From Asparagopsis taxiformis (taxonomy: Eukaryota; Rhodophyta; Florideophyceae; Bonnemaisoniales; Bonnemaisoniaceae), in NCBI GenBank assembly GCA_030407315.1, contig JALQPE010001860.1, positions 310,001 through 374,000 on the forward strand: 64,000 nt of DNA, given 5' to 3'. Of the stretch, positions 10,559-20,058 are shown piece by piece; positions within the stretch are counted from its first letter, which is position 1; every line of letters begins with the position of its first letter. The notes under the pieces are model-generated. The model was not told the origin of the DNA and did not search any database. It saw only the letters and a program-made list of their open reading frames with translations. The translations under genes and the position numbers were made by a program.

Positions 10559-11113
10559 TCATCCACGTCCCCTGTAGGGCGGACAGCCCTGATCCGGGAT
10601 CCAGACGCCCGGCGGCGGATCGCCAGTTGCATAGAAAATATCGATAGGAATTCCACCACGCGGATACCAGTAGCCGCCAATTCTGAGCCAATGCGGTCTG
10701 ATCTCTTCGACCAGCTTCTTCGCGATTCCAACCGTACACGCTTCGTGGAAATCGCCATGGTTTCGGAAACTGGTCAGATACAACTTGAGCGCTTTCGATT
10801 CGACCAGCCATTGATCCGGTACATAGTCGATGATCAGATGCGCGAAATCCGGCTGTCCTGTCACGGGACAGATGGATGTAAACTCTGGACACACAAAGCG
10901 CGTTAGATACTGCACGTCTGCATGCACATTTGGTACTTTCTCCAGCGTCGCTTCCAGAGGTGATTTTGGCGCCACTGTTGTCGACCCCAATGCAGACAGA
11001 TTTGTGTACGTCCCCATGCTGCTGCTGTCGGCTTCCGTGCATAGGCCTCGTATTGCACGTGCTGTGAGTACGCAAAGGCGATTCCCCTGCTTCACGACGT
11101 TTGTGCGCGCCAT
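10559..11113 (-). CDS. queF: QueF, NADPH-dependent 7-cyano-7-deazaguanine reductase
   Basis: Reduces the nitrile preQ0 to the amine preQ1 in bacterial queuosine synthesis. The protein has 184 residues and is of the single-domain type. About 60 N-terminal residues precede the core and could be an organelle-targeting extension, since they are basic and Ser/Thr-rich. Catalytic elements are intact: [18 protein letters not shown] carries the nucleophile Cys82 and, seven residues on, Asp89; the QueF motif ESKALKLYL is at 105-113; [10 protein letters not shown] gives His123 and Glu124. The C-terminus is [13 protein letters not shown] and then PPYRGRG. The T-fold is shared with GTP cyclohydrolase I. 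The gene is intronless and sits between two genes of eukaryotic type. From memory the C-terminal block looks most like alphaproteobacterial QueF. Confidence 0.9.
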   Translation of the reverse strand: MARTNVVKQGNRLCVLTARAIRGLCTEADSSSMGTYTNLSALGSTTVAPKSPLEATLEKVPNVHADVQYLTRFVCPEFTSICPVTGQPDFAHLIIDYVPDQWLVESKALKLYLTSFRNHGDFHEACTVGIAKKLVEEIRPHWLRIGGYWYPRGGIPIDIFYATGDPPPGVWIPDQGCPPYRGRG

Positions 11114-12004
11114 GTTTGGGAGGGTTGTGGTGCGCTGCCGTCTGGAAAGTGTCTATGAGCAATCAAAGTTTTCCAGCAGAAAAGTTGGGAGGCATGCGAG
11201 GTCAAGGAGCATATCTGTAAAAATATGAATAAATTAAGGTTGACAAATACTAACGGGATGTGTTATGGAAAACACCAAGCCTTGGCTACAGGGCTCGAAA
11301 ACGAAGAGCTGCAACGGTTGACCGTGTGCCATACTTGTATCTTTTCTCATGCTCATCGTCAAAAGCGCTCGTCTTTGTTGAAATGCAGATGCCTAGTTGG
11401 AAAACAGGCTGGGCAAGTTTTCGCGATTTTACCCGTCCCCCATGCAAGGTGGACTGAGAAATCCATGTCCCAGCTCACACAAGCTGTAGATGTCCATGCT
11501 AGCGATTTGGACCCAATTTACGTTAAACTTAATGTCTTTTCCAGCACATTTCTCAATCTTGTGCGAAAACCGGAGTAGTGTCATGCGCCAGGAGTGGCCG
11601 GATCGCTGAGCAATACCAGTTGAAAAGATTGCTCCCCATTGTGTTTACAGGATTAGGTCACGCAGCAACCATCGCCAAATCTATGACCCAAATCTCGGGA
11701 GCTGCGACATCGCGGCATTGCTTGGCGACAGATAGAGCACAGGCTGGGCATCACGGATCAAAAGTTTGAAAATGTCATTCTCTATGCAGATCATATCTGG
11801 AAACGTATCCAACCGTCCCATTAGGAAAGTACAGTGCACCAGTGGCCTAGACGCCAGTTGAGGTCTTATGCTCGTCTCGAAACGCCACCAGATCTGATCT
11901 CCCAGCGGCCCCAGCGTATTCCACCATGCGCACAAAACCCGCAAACGCACATTCCCAGGACCCTCCCCCCATCAACCGACTCTGACATCACACCAATAGG
12001 AGCG
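11114..12004. other. Divergent promoter region between QueF and leucyl aminopeptidase
   Basis: About 890 nt, head to head. A 117-codon ATG frame at 11225-11578 (+) has no recognisable motif and mixed composition, so I do not call it. The aminopeptidase frame stays open upstream of 12005 but only from GTG. Confidence 0.45.
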
Positions 12005-13675
12005 ATGCAGACATTGCCAATCCGCCGGACGTCGCACACACGTCCTCTCTTTTCGCTGATGCTACCATGTTTCCTCACCGCAACCCCAGTGCACACGCGG
12101 CCGCGCCGGGCGTACGCATCGCATCACGTCTGTCCAGCGCCGACGCGGCAAGCGCCGTTTGCACGCGCCGCATCGTCCAGTCCGAAGAAGAGGAGCAACG
12201 CCGGAATTGACGCTGTGGTGCAATCCGATCGTTTCCGCGATTGCTTCTCAACACTGCCCATCACCGAACTGCAATCGCTCTCCAAATCAGCCGCCTCGAC
12301 GCCGCTCGAGCTTGTCGCGCTCTCGGAATGGGACACGTACAGAAGCGTTCAAGATGATGACATTAGAACTTGGCTGTCTACATACACCGATCCACCCGCG
12401 TTCCGTGCGATTCCCGTCCCGCATTTCACCACCGGGAATGCCACCATCGCCAAGCTCGTCGTTCCCATCGAGCCGCGCGGCCCGTCCATCTGGCGCGCTG
12501 CCGCTGTTTATGCCGCCGTTCCGAGGGGTCATTCGTATAAAGTCACCCGTACCGCTGGGTTGACAGATGCTGACCTGGAGCTTGGATGGGCCCTTGCTGC
12601 TTATAATTTCACTAGATATAAGACAAAGTCCAAGGATGCAAATCCAGTGCCCGCGACCCTGGTGCGCACAACGCAAGCTGATTCCGAGCATCGCTATGAT
12701 GTGGATCGCGTGCTTTCCGCTACGTATATGGTTCGTGATATGATCTCGACGCCCGCAGAGGATTTCGGTCCACCGACTATAGAGGCAGCAGCTTTGGCAT
12801 TGTCCACAAAGCATGGCGCTTCGACGAGTTGCATTATTGGCCAGCAGTTGATTCAGCACGGATACCCACAGGTGCATTGTGTGGGTCGCGCTGCAGCCGC
12901 TGATAGGGCGCCGAGGTTGATAGATCTCGTTTGGAATGATACTGGAGAGAAGACGTTGACGCTAGTCGGTAAGGGCGTGTCGTATGATACGGGCGGTTTA
13001 TCTATTAAACCGACGAATTCCATGGTTACGATGAAGAAGGATATGGGAGGTGCGGCGCATGTGTTGGGCTTGGCGCATATGGTTATGGACGCGCGATTGA
13101 ATGTTCGTTTGCGCGTTTTGATCCCGGCGGTTGAGAATAGTATTGACGGTAATAGTTATCGCCCCGGTGATGTGTTGACGGCGCGTAACGGAATGACTAC
13201 ATTGAATATGAACAGCGACGCGGAGGGAAGACTCATCTTGGCAGATGCACTAGTTGCAGCCACAGAAGATGACCCTGATTTAATCATTGACTGTGCAACA
13301 CTGACAGGTGCCCAACGCGTGGCACTTGGACCGGAAGTGCCCAGCATCTTCTGCGATGACGATAGTATCGCAAACCGAGTTTGTAAAATCAGCGAAGAGA
13401 TCGATGACCTTGTCTGGCGACTGCCGCTGCATCAGCCATACAGAAAGATGTTGGACACGCCGCTTGCGGATATCAAGAGCTGCAGCAGCGGCGGATTAGG
13501 AGGCGCCATTACTGCTGCATTGTATCTGAAGGAATTTGTGGGCGATTCAAAGTGGATCCATGTGGATTTGATGGGATACAACACAACGTCCAGTCCGGGC
13601 CGTCCGGAAGGCGGAGAAGCAATGGGCATGCGGGCGTTGTTTGAATATGTTCGTGAACGATACAGTAACACATAA
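12005..13675 (+). CDS. LAP: Leucyl aminopeptidase, M17 family, organelle-targeted type
   Basis: Di-metal exopeptidase that removes N-terminal residues from peptides, usually as a hexamer. The protein has 556 residues from the ATG at 12005. The open frame extends upstream only from GTG. The first ~70 residues are rich in Arg, Thr, Pro and Ser with few acids, consistent with a plastid or mitochondrial transit peptide. The catalytic domain carries VGKGVSYDTGGLSIKP (Lys323, Asp328), KKDMGGAAHVLG and NSDAEGRLILADAL (Asp405, Glu407, Arg409). The signature normally reads NTDAEGR; here Thr is replaced by Ser, a mild change. LVWRLPLHQPY and the GYNTTSSPGRPEGG-like end are also typical. It converges on XAP5 with 43 nt between stops. 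Confidence 0.92.
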   Translation: MQTLPIRRTSHTRPLFSLMLPCFLTATPVHTRPRRAYASHHVCPAPTRQAPFARAASSSPKKRSNAGIDAVVQSDRFRDCFSTLPITELQSLSKSAASTPLELVALSEWDTYRSVQDDDIRTWLSTYTDPPAFRAIPVPHFTTGNATIAKLVVPIEPRGPSIWRAAAVYAAVPRGHSYKVTRTAGLTDADLELGWALAAYNFTRYKTKSKDANPVPATLVRTTQADSEHRYDVDRVLSATYMVRDMISTPAEDFGPPTIEAAALALSTKHGASTSCIIGQQLIQHGYPQVHCVGRAAAADRAPRLIDLVWNDTGEKTLTLVGKGVSYDTGGLSIKPTNSMVTMKKDMGGAAHVLGLAHMVMDARLNVRLRVLIPAVENSIDGNSYRPGDVLTARNGMTTLNMNSDAEGRLILADALVAATEDDPDLIIDCATLTGAQRVALGPEVPSIFCDDDSIANRVCKISEEIDDLVWRLPLHQPYRKMLDTPLADIKSCSSGGLGGAITAALYLKEFVGDSKWIHVDLMGYNTTSSPGRPEGGEAMGMRALFEYVRERYSNT

Positions 13676-13718
13676 GATGCGCTTTATATGTACAAGCAAG
13701 CTTGTTGACGTATACGTT

Positions 13719-14829
13719 CTAATCTCCATGAATGGTGTAGACGGAATATACTTTTGTGGGGTCGTAAACTTCCCACCGGGATGCTGGGAAGATATGTCGA
13801 TTGCGTTCGTACCATCGACGCTGGATGACTTTAGCAGCATGAGTGTCCTCCTTTTCCTTTCTGGCATCTGAAACAAGCCGAACGTCTTCCACGACGTCAA
13901 AATCAAATAACGGACCGCTTTTCTGCGCGGGACAAGAAGGTTAGAGAGAAAGTCGGGGCATGTTAGTGTGACATTAACCGGGGTATGTGAATAAAGAGCG
14001 AGATTACACTTACGCCTCGAGCTTTGCTAACAATGAAATCGTAGAAGGAATAATGATGCGGAATAATAAGATCCTCTTTGACGAACATCAAAGAATCAGC
14101 GGGAACATTCTTAAGCTCCTTAAATTCATTCTGAACCATACTGAGCAACTTTCCAATAGTAGTTCCCTTCTTACATTTAATCGACCTGCGATGGCCAGCA
14201 CCATCCCAATAACTATACGTAATCTTCACCAACTCATTCTTAATGCGTTGCTGTTCATTCATCCACTCCTGCTTCAATTTCTCTCTCTCCAATCTCTGCG
14301 CGACCTCACGATCCCTATCCGGGAGGAACTTTGTGTCCACATCGGGGTTCTTCCTCAACTTTTTCTTCTTCTCCTCCGCGTCGGCTCGCTGCTCGGGGCG
14401 GGGCCTCTTGGCGGGGAGCGCGGACTTTTGGTCGTTATCTTCGTCAGAGGCGGATTCGTCTGCGTCGCTGGCGAAGGAAAGGGCGTTTCGATTGGCGGTG
14501 CGCAATTGTTGTCGTCGATGCACGGCTTGTTGTTGTCGCAGAGCGGTTTCTCTCTTGACGCGCTCCTCCGCGGAACAACGCTCGAGATACTCGCGTCGCG
14601 CCTTGAAATCCTCGTGCGTCACCAGCCCGATCGTATCGCTCTTGAGAAAATCCTCGACCGTCTCCGTGCGCGAGGAGAAATTATTCCCCGCAGCCTTGGA
14701 TATCGCATCGCGCGACGCGGCTGCTATCAGACCCTTTCGACGCTCCACGTCCTGCGAGATGCTCTTCCGCTCGGCCTCGAGGGCCTCGATGCGCGAGGTC
14801 GCTTTTGCTCCGCCCGTATACGACGCCAT
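13719..14829 (-). CDS. XAP5: XAP5/FAM50-family nuclear protein (two exons)
   Basis: XAP5 (XCT in plants, FAM50 in animals) is a nuclear protein linked to splicing, small-RNA levels and circadian timing. Exon 1 is 14829-14014 and exon 2 is 13922-13719. The 91-nt intron (14013-13923) runs from GTAAGT to a pyrimidine-rich tract ending CGCAG, phase 0. The total is 339 residues, nearly the plant length. The N-terminal half is Glu/Arg-rich coiled coil. A Lys-rich nuclear-localisation-like stretch [11 protein letters not shown] lies mid-protein. The conserved XAP5 domain includes [22 protein letters not shown] and [19 protein letters not shown], and across the splice [20 protein letters not shown]. 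It then runs through [21 protein letters not shown]. Without splicing the conserved C-terminus would be lost. Confidence 0.95.
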
Positions 14830-15441
14830 TGGGGATGTGCTGGGCGGCGCTTGCCGATGCAGGTATCTATCTATGTTGGGCAGTGGGTTGTGTCATGATG
14901 ATGGTGGGGTTGAAACATGTTTTGAAAATGGTGCTTTTAGTGAAATATTAGGAGTTTCGAAAGTTTTTGGGATCTCTCTCGAGGGCTGTGATGCTTGGTG
15001 GACATTTTGCCACTAAATTTAGATGTCGTTGCTTTGGTCTGCGGACTGTGGCGCAGAAATTTGTGAAAAATAGAGGTGGAAGCGGAAGAGCATGCAAAGC
15101 ATTGCTTAGAGCAACCAATTGTGAAACAGAAACGGGCGCATGTCCGGGACATGTCTGGGGGACACCATGTCCCCAAGGGTGTAGCATTAAAGCAACGTCA
15201 TGTCGGTTGCTGCTCCACGCCTTGTATTTTTATTCGTGCATTAGAATGCATACAGCGTTGGTGCCTGGCGTGGTCGAAAGTGTTTCTCGCTCGCAGGAGA
15301 CAATAGACCGACCATTGAATACAGCACAAACCAATTTTCGGTGAAGCGAAATACAAAAATAAAAATTAGAATAAAATTCAACTCGAGCATTGCAAAGCCG
15401 TCATCTACCGCATATGACGTCACAGGCACAACAAATGAAAT
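14830..15441. other. Intergenic region, no gene seen
   Basis: About 610 nt upstream of XAP5. Short frames on both strands lack recognisable features. An A-rich stretch at 15340-15370 may be the 3' end of the small minus-strand frame at 15442-15819. Confidence 0.4.
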
Positions 15442-15819
15442 CTACCAGCGCATAGCGTTGTACATCTGTACCGAAATCTCATCACCACGGCGCAGGTTCC
15501 ACAATACGGCCGCTGATTGGACGACTAGCTCCTCATACACGCGCCGCTCCAGCGGACGAGAATGAACGTGCGACTCGCACGATGCACGACAGCGCTTCAA
15601 ACGGTGCGAGGCAACCGCCATGCATCGCATGAATGTGATGTACGAGAGCACGTCGCCGTGAGATGATCTGCCAAGCGAGACAAAGCATGTCCTGCCAAGT
15701 CCTTGCACGCCATTGGTTGCCAACCAGCCCATGTCTGAATGTACCTTAATAGCAGCCTTCTGTACGTTATTGTACAACATATTCTCCTCCAAGCCCAGAC
15801 ACGTATGCATCGTCACCAT
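15442..15819 (-). CDS. Hypothetical protein, small
   Basis: An ATG-initiated frame of 125 codons, divergent from the ABC transporter, with 127 nt between the two starts. I recognise no family. It is rich in Arg, Ser, Met and Cys and has no transmembrane segment. It could be a real small gene, one exon of a larger one, or chance. Confidence 0.3.
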   Translation of the reverse strand: MVTMHTCLGLEENMLYNNVQKAAIKVHSDMGWLATNGVQGLGRTCFVSLGRSSHGDVLSYITFMRCMAVASHRLKRCRASCESHVHSRPLERRVYEELVVQSAAVLWNLRRGDEISVQMYNAMRW

Positions 15820-15946
15820 CGCTCATTGGCAGGTATGGTGCGTACAATCTTCCCCTAATGATTCTACTTAACCACATTTCACATGCACTGTGGAAACGCA
15901 TCTTCACGACCCCAGCATCTTCGCATCGCCAACCTTCTCACCCACC

Positions 15947-18900
15947 ATGTCGTCCAGCGGCAGTCTCGGCAAGGGCAAGTCGCCCGAAAATTCACCCGAT
16001 CCTCCCAAATGGCAGTTTTGGCGCAAGCCCAAGCCGCCTGTCGATCCGGAGACCGAAAAGTACCCGCCATTACCCTTCTGGCAGCTCTTCCGTTATTCGA
16101 CCCAATTCGAGCGTCTCATCATGTTGCTATCCCTCGTAGCCGCCGTTTGTCACGGCGCCATTCTGCCCATCCTCACCGTGCTCTTCGGTGATGTCATCGA
16201 TGAATTTGCACTACTCTTCCTACCCCCAGACGATCCAAACTTTGTCCCCGTCGAGAACACTTCCGAAACTCTCGCAGATGTCACCAATCGATTCCTCATT
16301 CTCTCCTTCGTCGCCTTTGCACTCTCCTTCTTGCAGCTCTACTTTGCGCTAATCTTCGCCAATCGCGTGGGTAACACCATGCGCCGTCGCTTCTTCGAGA
16401 CCCTACTGCGCCAGGACTGCGACTTTTACGACGACAGCGAGGCAGGCGCACTCACAAACCTCGTCGTTAACGACATCAACCTCGTGCAGGCCGGTATTGG
16501 CGACAAGGTCGCGACCGCTACTCAGTATCTATCGACCTTTTCCATCGGCATTGTCATCGGCTTTGCGTACGGCTGGAAACTCACCCTGTTAGTGCTCCTC
16601 GTTACGCCCGTTCTACTCGGCGCCGGTCTCCTTTTCGGAAACGCGTCGGCAGGCGCGACAGGGGATGGACTGGGCGCCTATGGAGAAGCTGGTGCCATTG
16701 CTACTGAGACCTTCTCGCTCATTCGTACCATCACCGCTTTCGGCGGCCAGGAAGAGGAGGTGCATCGATATGAAAAGAGTCTTGACAATGCGTACAAATC
16801 CTCCGTCAAGGCCGCGACCATCTCCGGAATGGGACTTGGATTTGCAATGTTTTCCATTCTATTTACATATGCACTCGCTATGTGGTTTGGTGCACGATTG
16901 GTTCGCAATGATGAAATCTCAGCGGGTGATGTTCTGTTGACCTTTTTCGCAATCTCGTTGGGTGCCAATTCTCTCGGCACTGCTGGTCCCGCTTTCAAAT
17001 CGTTCGCCGTGGCACGTGCCGCAGCTTCGCGCGTTTTCGAGATCATCGAGAGAAAGAGTCCGATCGATCCACTGGCTGAGGACGGCATCATTCCGACAAC
17101 GCCCGTGAAGGGTAACATCCGATTCGTGGATGTGGACTTTAATTATAAAAAGCGTATCACTGAGGATGGAGATGCAGATTTGGTACTTGACATGTTCAAT
17201 CTGGATATTCCAGCCGGTTCTTCGGAAGCTTTTGTTGGAAAGAGTGGCAGTGGAAAGTCAACAGTAGCACGCCTGATCGCACGTCAATATGACCCACTTA
17301 ATGGATCTGTTCTTTTTGACGGAATGGATATCCGCACACTCAATGTACGCTGGCTGCGATCTCAAATCGGTGTTGTGTCGCAGATGCCATCCCTGTTCAT
17401 GCTGTCTATCCGCGACAACATTGCGCTTGGAGCTGGCGTCGAGTACGTTGCAGATCCGGAAACAGGTGTGATGGTTGCCAAACCACGCGAGGTGACTCAA
17501 GATGAAATCATTACCGCTGCTAAAATGGCCAATGCACATACGTTCATCACCCGATTACCGGAGGGCTATGACACTATGCTTGGAGAGCGCGGTGCAATGC
17601 TCAGTGGTGGACAAAAGCAACGTGTGTGCATTGCCCGTGCACTTGTTCGCAACCCCAAAATCCTGTTGTTGGACGAATCTACTGCCAGTTTGGATACTGC
17701 CAGCGAGAAAATCGTGCAAGATGCTCTCGAAAAAGCCTCAGAGGGCCGAACTACAATTACCATCGCCCATCGTCTCAGTACAGTGAGGAACTCTGACAAC
17801 ATCTCCTGCATTCAACGAGGAAAGGTCATTGAGAGAGGTCCGCACGACGATCTCGTTAAGCGAGAGGGAGGCTTCTATCATGGACTGTTTGAACTTCAGA
17901 TGGTTGAAAAGGCGAAAATGGACAAGGAGAATATTGATGATGAAAAAGAAATGAAGGATGATAACATTCCCTTACCGCCTGCCATGTCCATGGACGTCAG
18001 TGTGACCAAGACTGGACAGGAATCTGTCAGTCATATACCAGGAACTCCTGATAATGTGGAGGATGAAGAGCCAGCAATTGACAAGGGCGTCTTCATGCGC
18101 ACGTTGAAAATGAACAGCGGTGAATTGGTGTACATGATCGCTGGAAGCTTAGGTGCCATCGTCGCCGGAGTCACATGGCCGATTACAGCAATTGTTCTTG
18201 TTGAGGTTATCACAATCATGATTCAGGGGAATGACGAGAGTGATATCATCAAGTGGTGCGTTGGATTCCTCGTCATTGCAACAGCATCTTTCATCGGAAA
18301 CGGACTTCAACACGGAATCCTGGGAGTGGCCGGAGAGAAATTGACGCGTAAAGTAAGAGCATTGGCTTTCCGTGCGTTGCTGAAACAGGAAATCGGCTAC
18401 TTTGACATGAAGGAGAACTCGGTCGGTGCAATCACTGGACGGCTGTCTACTGACGCTGGTGCCATGAAGGGTCTCACAGCGGATTTGTTCGGTGTTGGAA
18501 TCAACGTGGTAGCTGCTATCGGTGCAGGCCTGATTATTGCGTTTGTGAACTGTTGGAGACTGACACTGGTTGTATTGGCGATCATTCCTGGGATTGCTCT
18601 CGGGGGATACTTTGAGATGCAGGCATCTGCGGGCTTTGACGCGGGAGCTCGGAAAGATTTCGCATCTGCAAATGCATTGGCATCGGAAGCTGTCGATAAT
18701 GTCGGCACGGTGCGTAGTCTTGGCGTTGAAAGTTATTTCTCGGAACGTTTCGCCACAATGATCGGCACGACTGTGAGGGGCAAGAATCGAAAGGCATTGC
18801 TGACGGGTTTTGCGTTTGGCTTTTCTGAGTTTTGCCAGATTCTCATCTGGTATGCAACATTCAAAGCCGGCGGCGACTTTGTCTCCAAACAGCAGTGCAC

Positions 18901-19837
18901 GTTTTCAGAAATGCTTCTGAGCTCTATGGCAATTCTATTCGGCGCCATCACTCTCGGAAACGTCTCTGTGTTTGCACCGGACATTGCGGCATCGCGAATC
19001 GGGGCGACACACATCTACCGTCTGCTGGACCGCACAAGTGAAATCGATCCTACCAGCGACGAGGGCGAGCCAATGGACCGATGTCATGGTGTCGTGAGTG
19101 CGAAAAACGTCAAGTTTGAATATCCGAGACGCCCGGATGTCCCTGTGCTACGCGGTCTCACGGTTGAAATTGCAAACGCCAAGACATTAGCACTGGTCGG
19201 AACGTCGGGGCATGGAAAATCGACGATTATTTCATTACTGGAACGGTTCTATTCTATACGTGACGGAACTATTTCTGTCGACGATCAGGACATTGCACAT
19301 ACCAGCGTTTCATCGCTGCGATCGCACATTGGCCTCGTGTCGCAGGAACCGGAGCTGTTCAACCGGTCTGTCTTTGACAACATTGCATATGGCGTTGTGC
19401 AGGAACAAGGGCGCCCGATTACGATGGAGGAAATCGTGGACGCTGCCAAGCAAGCAAATGCGCATGAGTTTATCGAATTGCTTCCGGACGGGTACGATAC
19501 GATTGTCGGGGCGCGTGGTGAAGCTTTGAGTGGTGGACAGAGACAACGGGTTGCAATTGCGAGAAGTTTGATTCGTAAACCGGCGATCTTATTGCTGGAT
19601 GAGGCTACGAGCGCTCTTGATAGCTCGAGTGAACGAATTGTACAGGACGCTCTGGACAAGGCGGCGGCTGGAAGAACTAGCATTGTGATTGCTCATCGGT
19701 TATCAACTATTAAGGATGCCGATGTGATCGCTGTTGTGCGCAAAGGTCGCATTGTGGAGTCTGGAAGTCACGATGAGTTGCTGAGAAGAAATGGGCATTA
19801 TGCTGACCTCGTGAAGCATCAGTTGAGTGAAGTCTAG
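15947..19837 (+). CDS. Full-size ABCB (P-glycoprotein/MDR-type) ABC transporter
   Basis: ATP-driven exporter of the ABCB type, 1296 residues, arranged TMD1-NBD1-TMD2-NBD2. The ATG at 15947 is the first in frame; the frame upstream starts only at GTG. TMD1 begins near residue 50 (FERLIMLLSLVAAVCHGAILP). NBD1 has Walker A GKSGSGKS at about 431, the signature LSGGQKQR near 552, Walker B ILLLDESTASLD and the switch His in TIAHRLST. An acidic linker (about 650-720) joins TMD2. NBD2 has Walker A GTSGHGKS at about 1085, LSGGQRQR near 1194, ILLLDEATSALD and VIAHRLST. Both sites look catalytically competent. There is no intron across 3.9 kb. Substrate and membrane cannot be deduced. No presequence is evident, so plasma membrane or vacuole is plausible. 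Confidence 0.96.
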   Translation: MSSSGSLGKGKSPENSPDPPKWQFWRKPKPPVDPETEKYPPLPFWQLFRYSTQFERLIMLLSLVAAVCHGAILPILTVLFGDVIDEFALLFLPPDDPNFVPVENTSETLADVTNRFLILSFVAFALSFLQLYFALIFANRVGNTMRRRFFETLLRQDCDFYDDSEAGALTNLVVNDINLVQAGIGDKVATATQYLSTFSIGIVIGFAYGWKLTLLVLLVTPVLLGAGLLFGNASAGATGDGLGAYGEAGAIATETFSLIRTITAFGGQEEEVHRYEKSLDNAYKSSVKAATISGMGLGFAMFSILFTYALAMWFGARLVRNDEISAGDVLLTFFAISLGANSLGTAGPAFKSFAVARAAASRVFEIIERKSPIDPLAEDGIIPTTPVKGNIRFVDVDFNYKKRITEDGDADLVLDMFNLDIPAGSSEAFVGKSGSGKSTVARLIARQYDPLNGSVLFDGMDIRTLNVRWLRSQIGVVSQMPSLFMLSIRDNIALGAGVEYVADPETGVMVAKPREVTQDEIITAAKMANAHTFITRLPEGYDTMLGERGAMLSGGQKQRVCIARALVRNPKILLLDESTASLDTASEKIVQDALEKASEGRTTITIAHRLSTVRNSDNISCIQRGKVIERGPHDDLVKREGGFYHGLFELQMVEKAKMDKENIDDEKEMKDDNIPLPPAMSMDVSVTKTGQESVSHIPGTPDNVEDEEPAIDKGVFMRTLKMNSGELVYMIAGSLGAIVAGVTWPITAIVLVEVITIMIQGNDESDIIKWCVGFLVIATASFIGNGLQHGILGVAGEKLTRKVRALAFRALLKQEIGYFDMKENSVGAITGRLSTDAGAMKGLTADLFGVGINVVAAIGAGLIIAFVNCWRLTLVVLAIIPGIALGGYFEMQASAGFDAGARKDFASANALASEAVDNVGTVRSLGVESYFSERFATMIGTTVRGKNRKALLTGFAFGFSEFCQILIWYATFKAGGDFVSKQQCTFSEMLLSSMAILFGAITLGNVSVFAPDIAASRIGATHIYRLLDRTSEIDPTSDEGEPMDRCHGVVSAKNVKFEYPRRPDVPVLRGLTVEIANAKTLALVGTSGHGKSTIISLLERFYSIRDGTISVDDQDIAHTSVSSLRSHIGLVSQEPELFNRSVFDNIAYGVVQEQGRPITMEEIVDAAKQANAHEFIELLPDGYDTIVGARGEALSGGQRQRVAIARSLIRKPAILLLDEATSALDSSSERIVQDALDKAAAGRTSIVIAHRLSTIKDADVIAVVRKGRIVESGSHDELLRRNGHYADLVKHQLSEV

Positions 19838-20058
19838 CAATCTCAAGTTAGATTTTTGCATCATCGATAGAACCACTGCGCACCTGCCAGCTGGCCAGAG
19901 CTAACAATGCAAGGGCGCCAACCTGTACCAACAAAATTAAATTTCGCAACGTTTTTCATTCGATAATATCCGCATCGCGATATCTATTCATCCTCGTGAA
20001 TCAATCTCCGCCCAACCGTCGACCCAACGCAACGCATTCGACGTCGTCATCGTTGAAA

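Noticed and set aside
11225..11578. 117-codon plus-strand frame in the QueF/LAP promoter region
   Set aside because: ATG start but no motif, composition unlike neighbouring genes, and located in a divergent promoter region.
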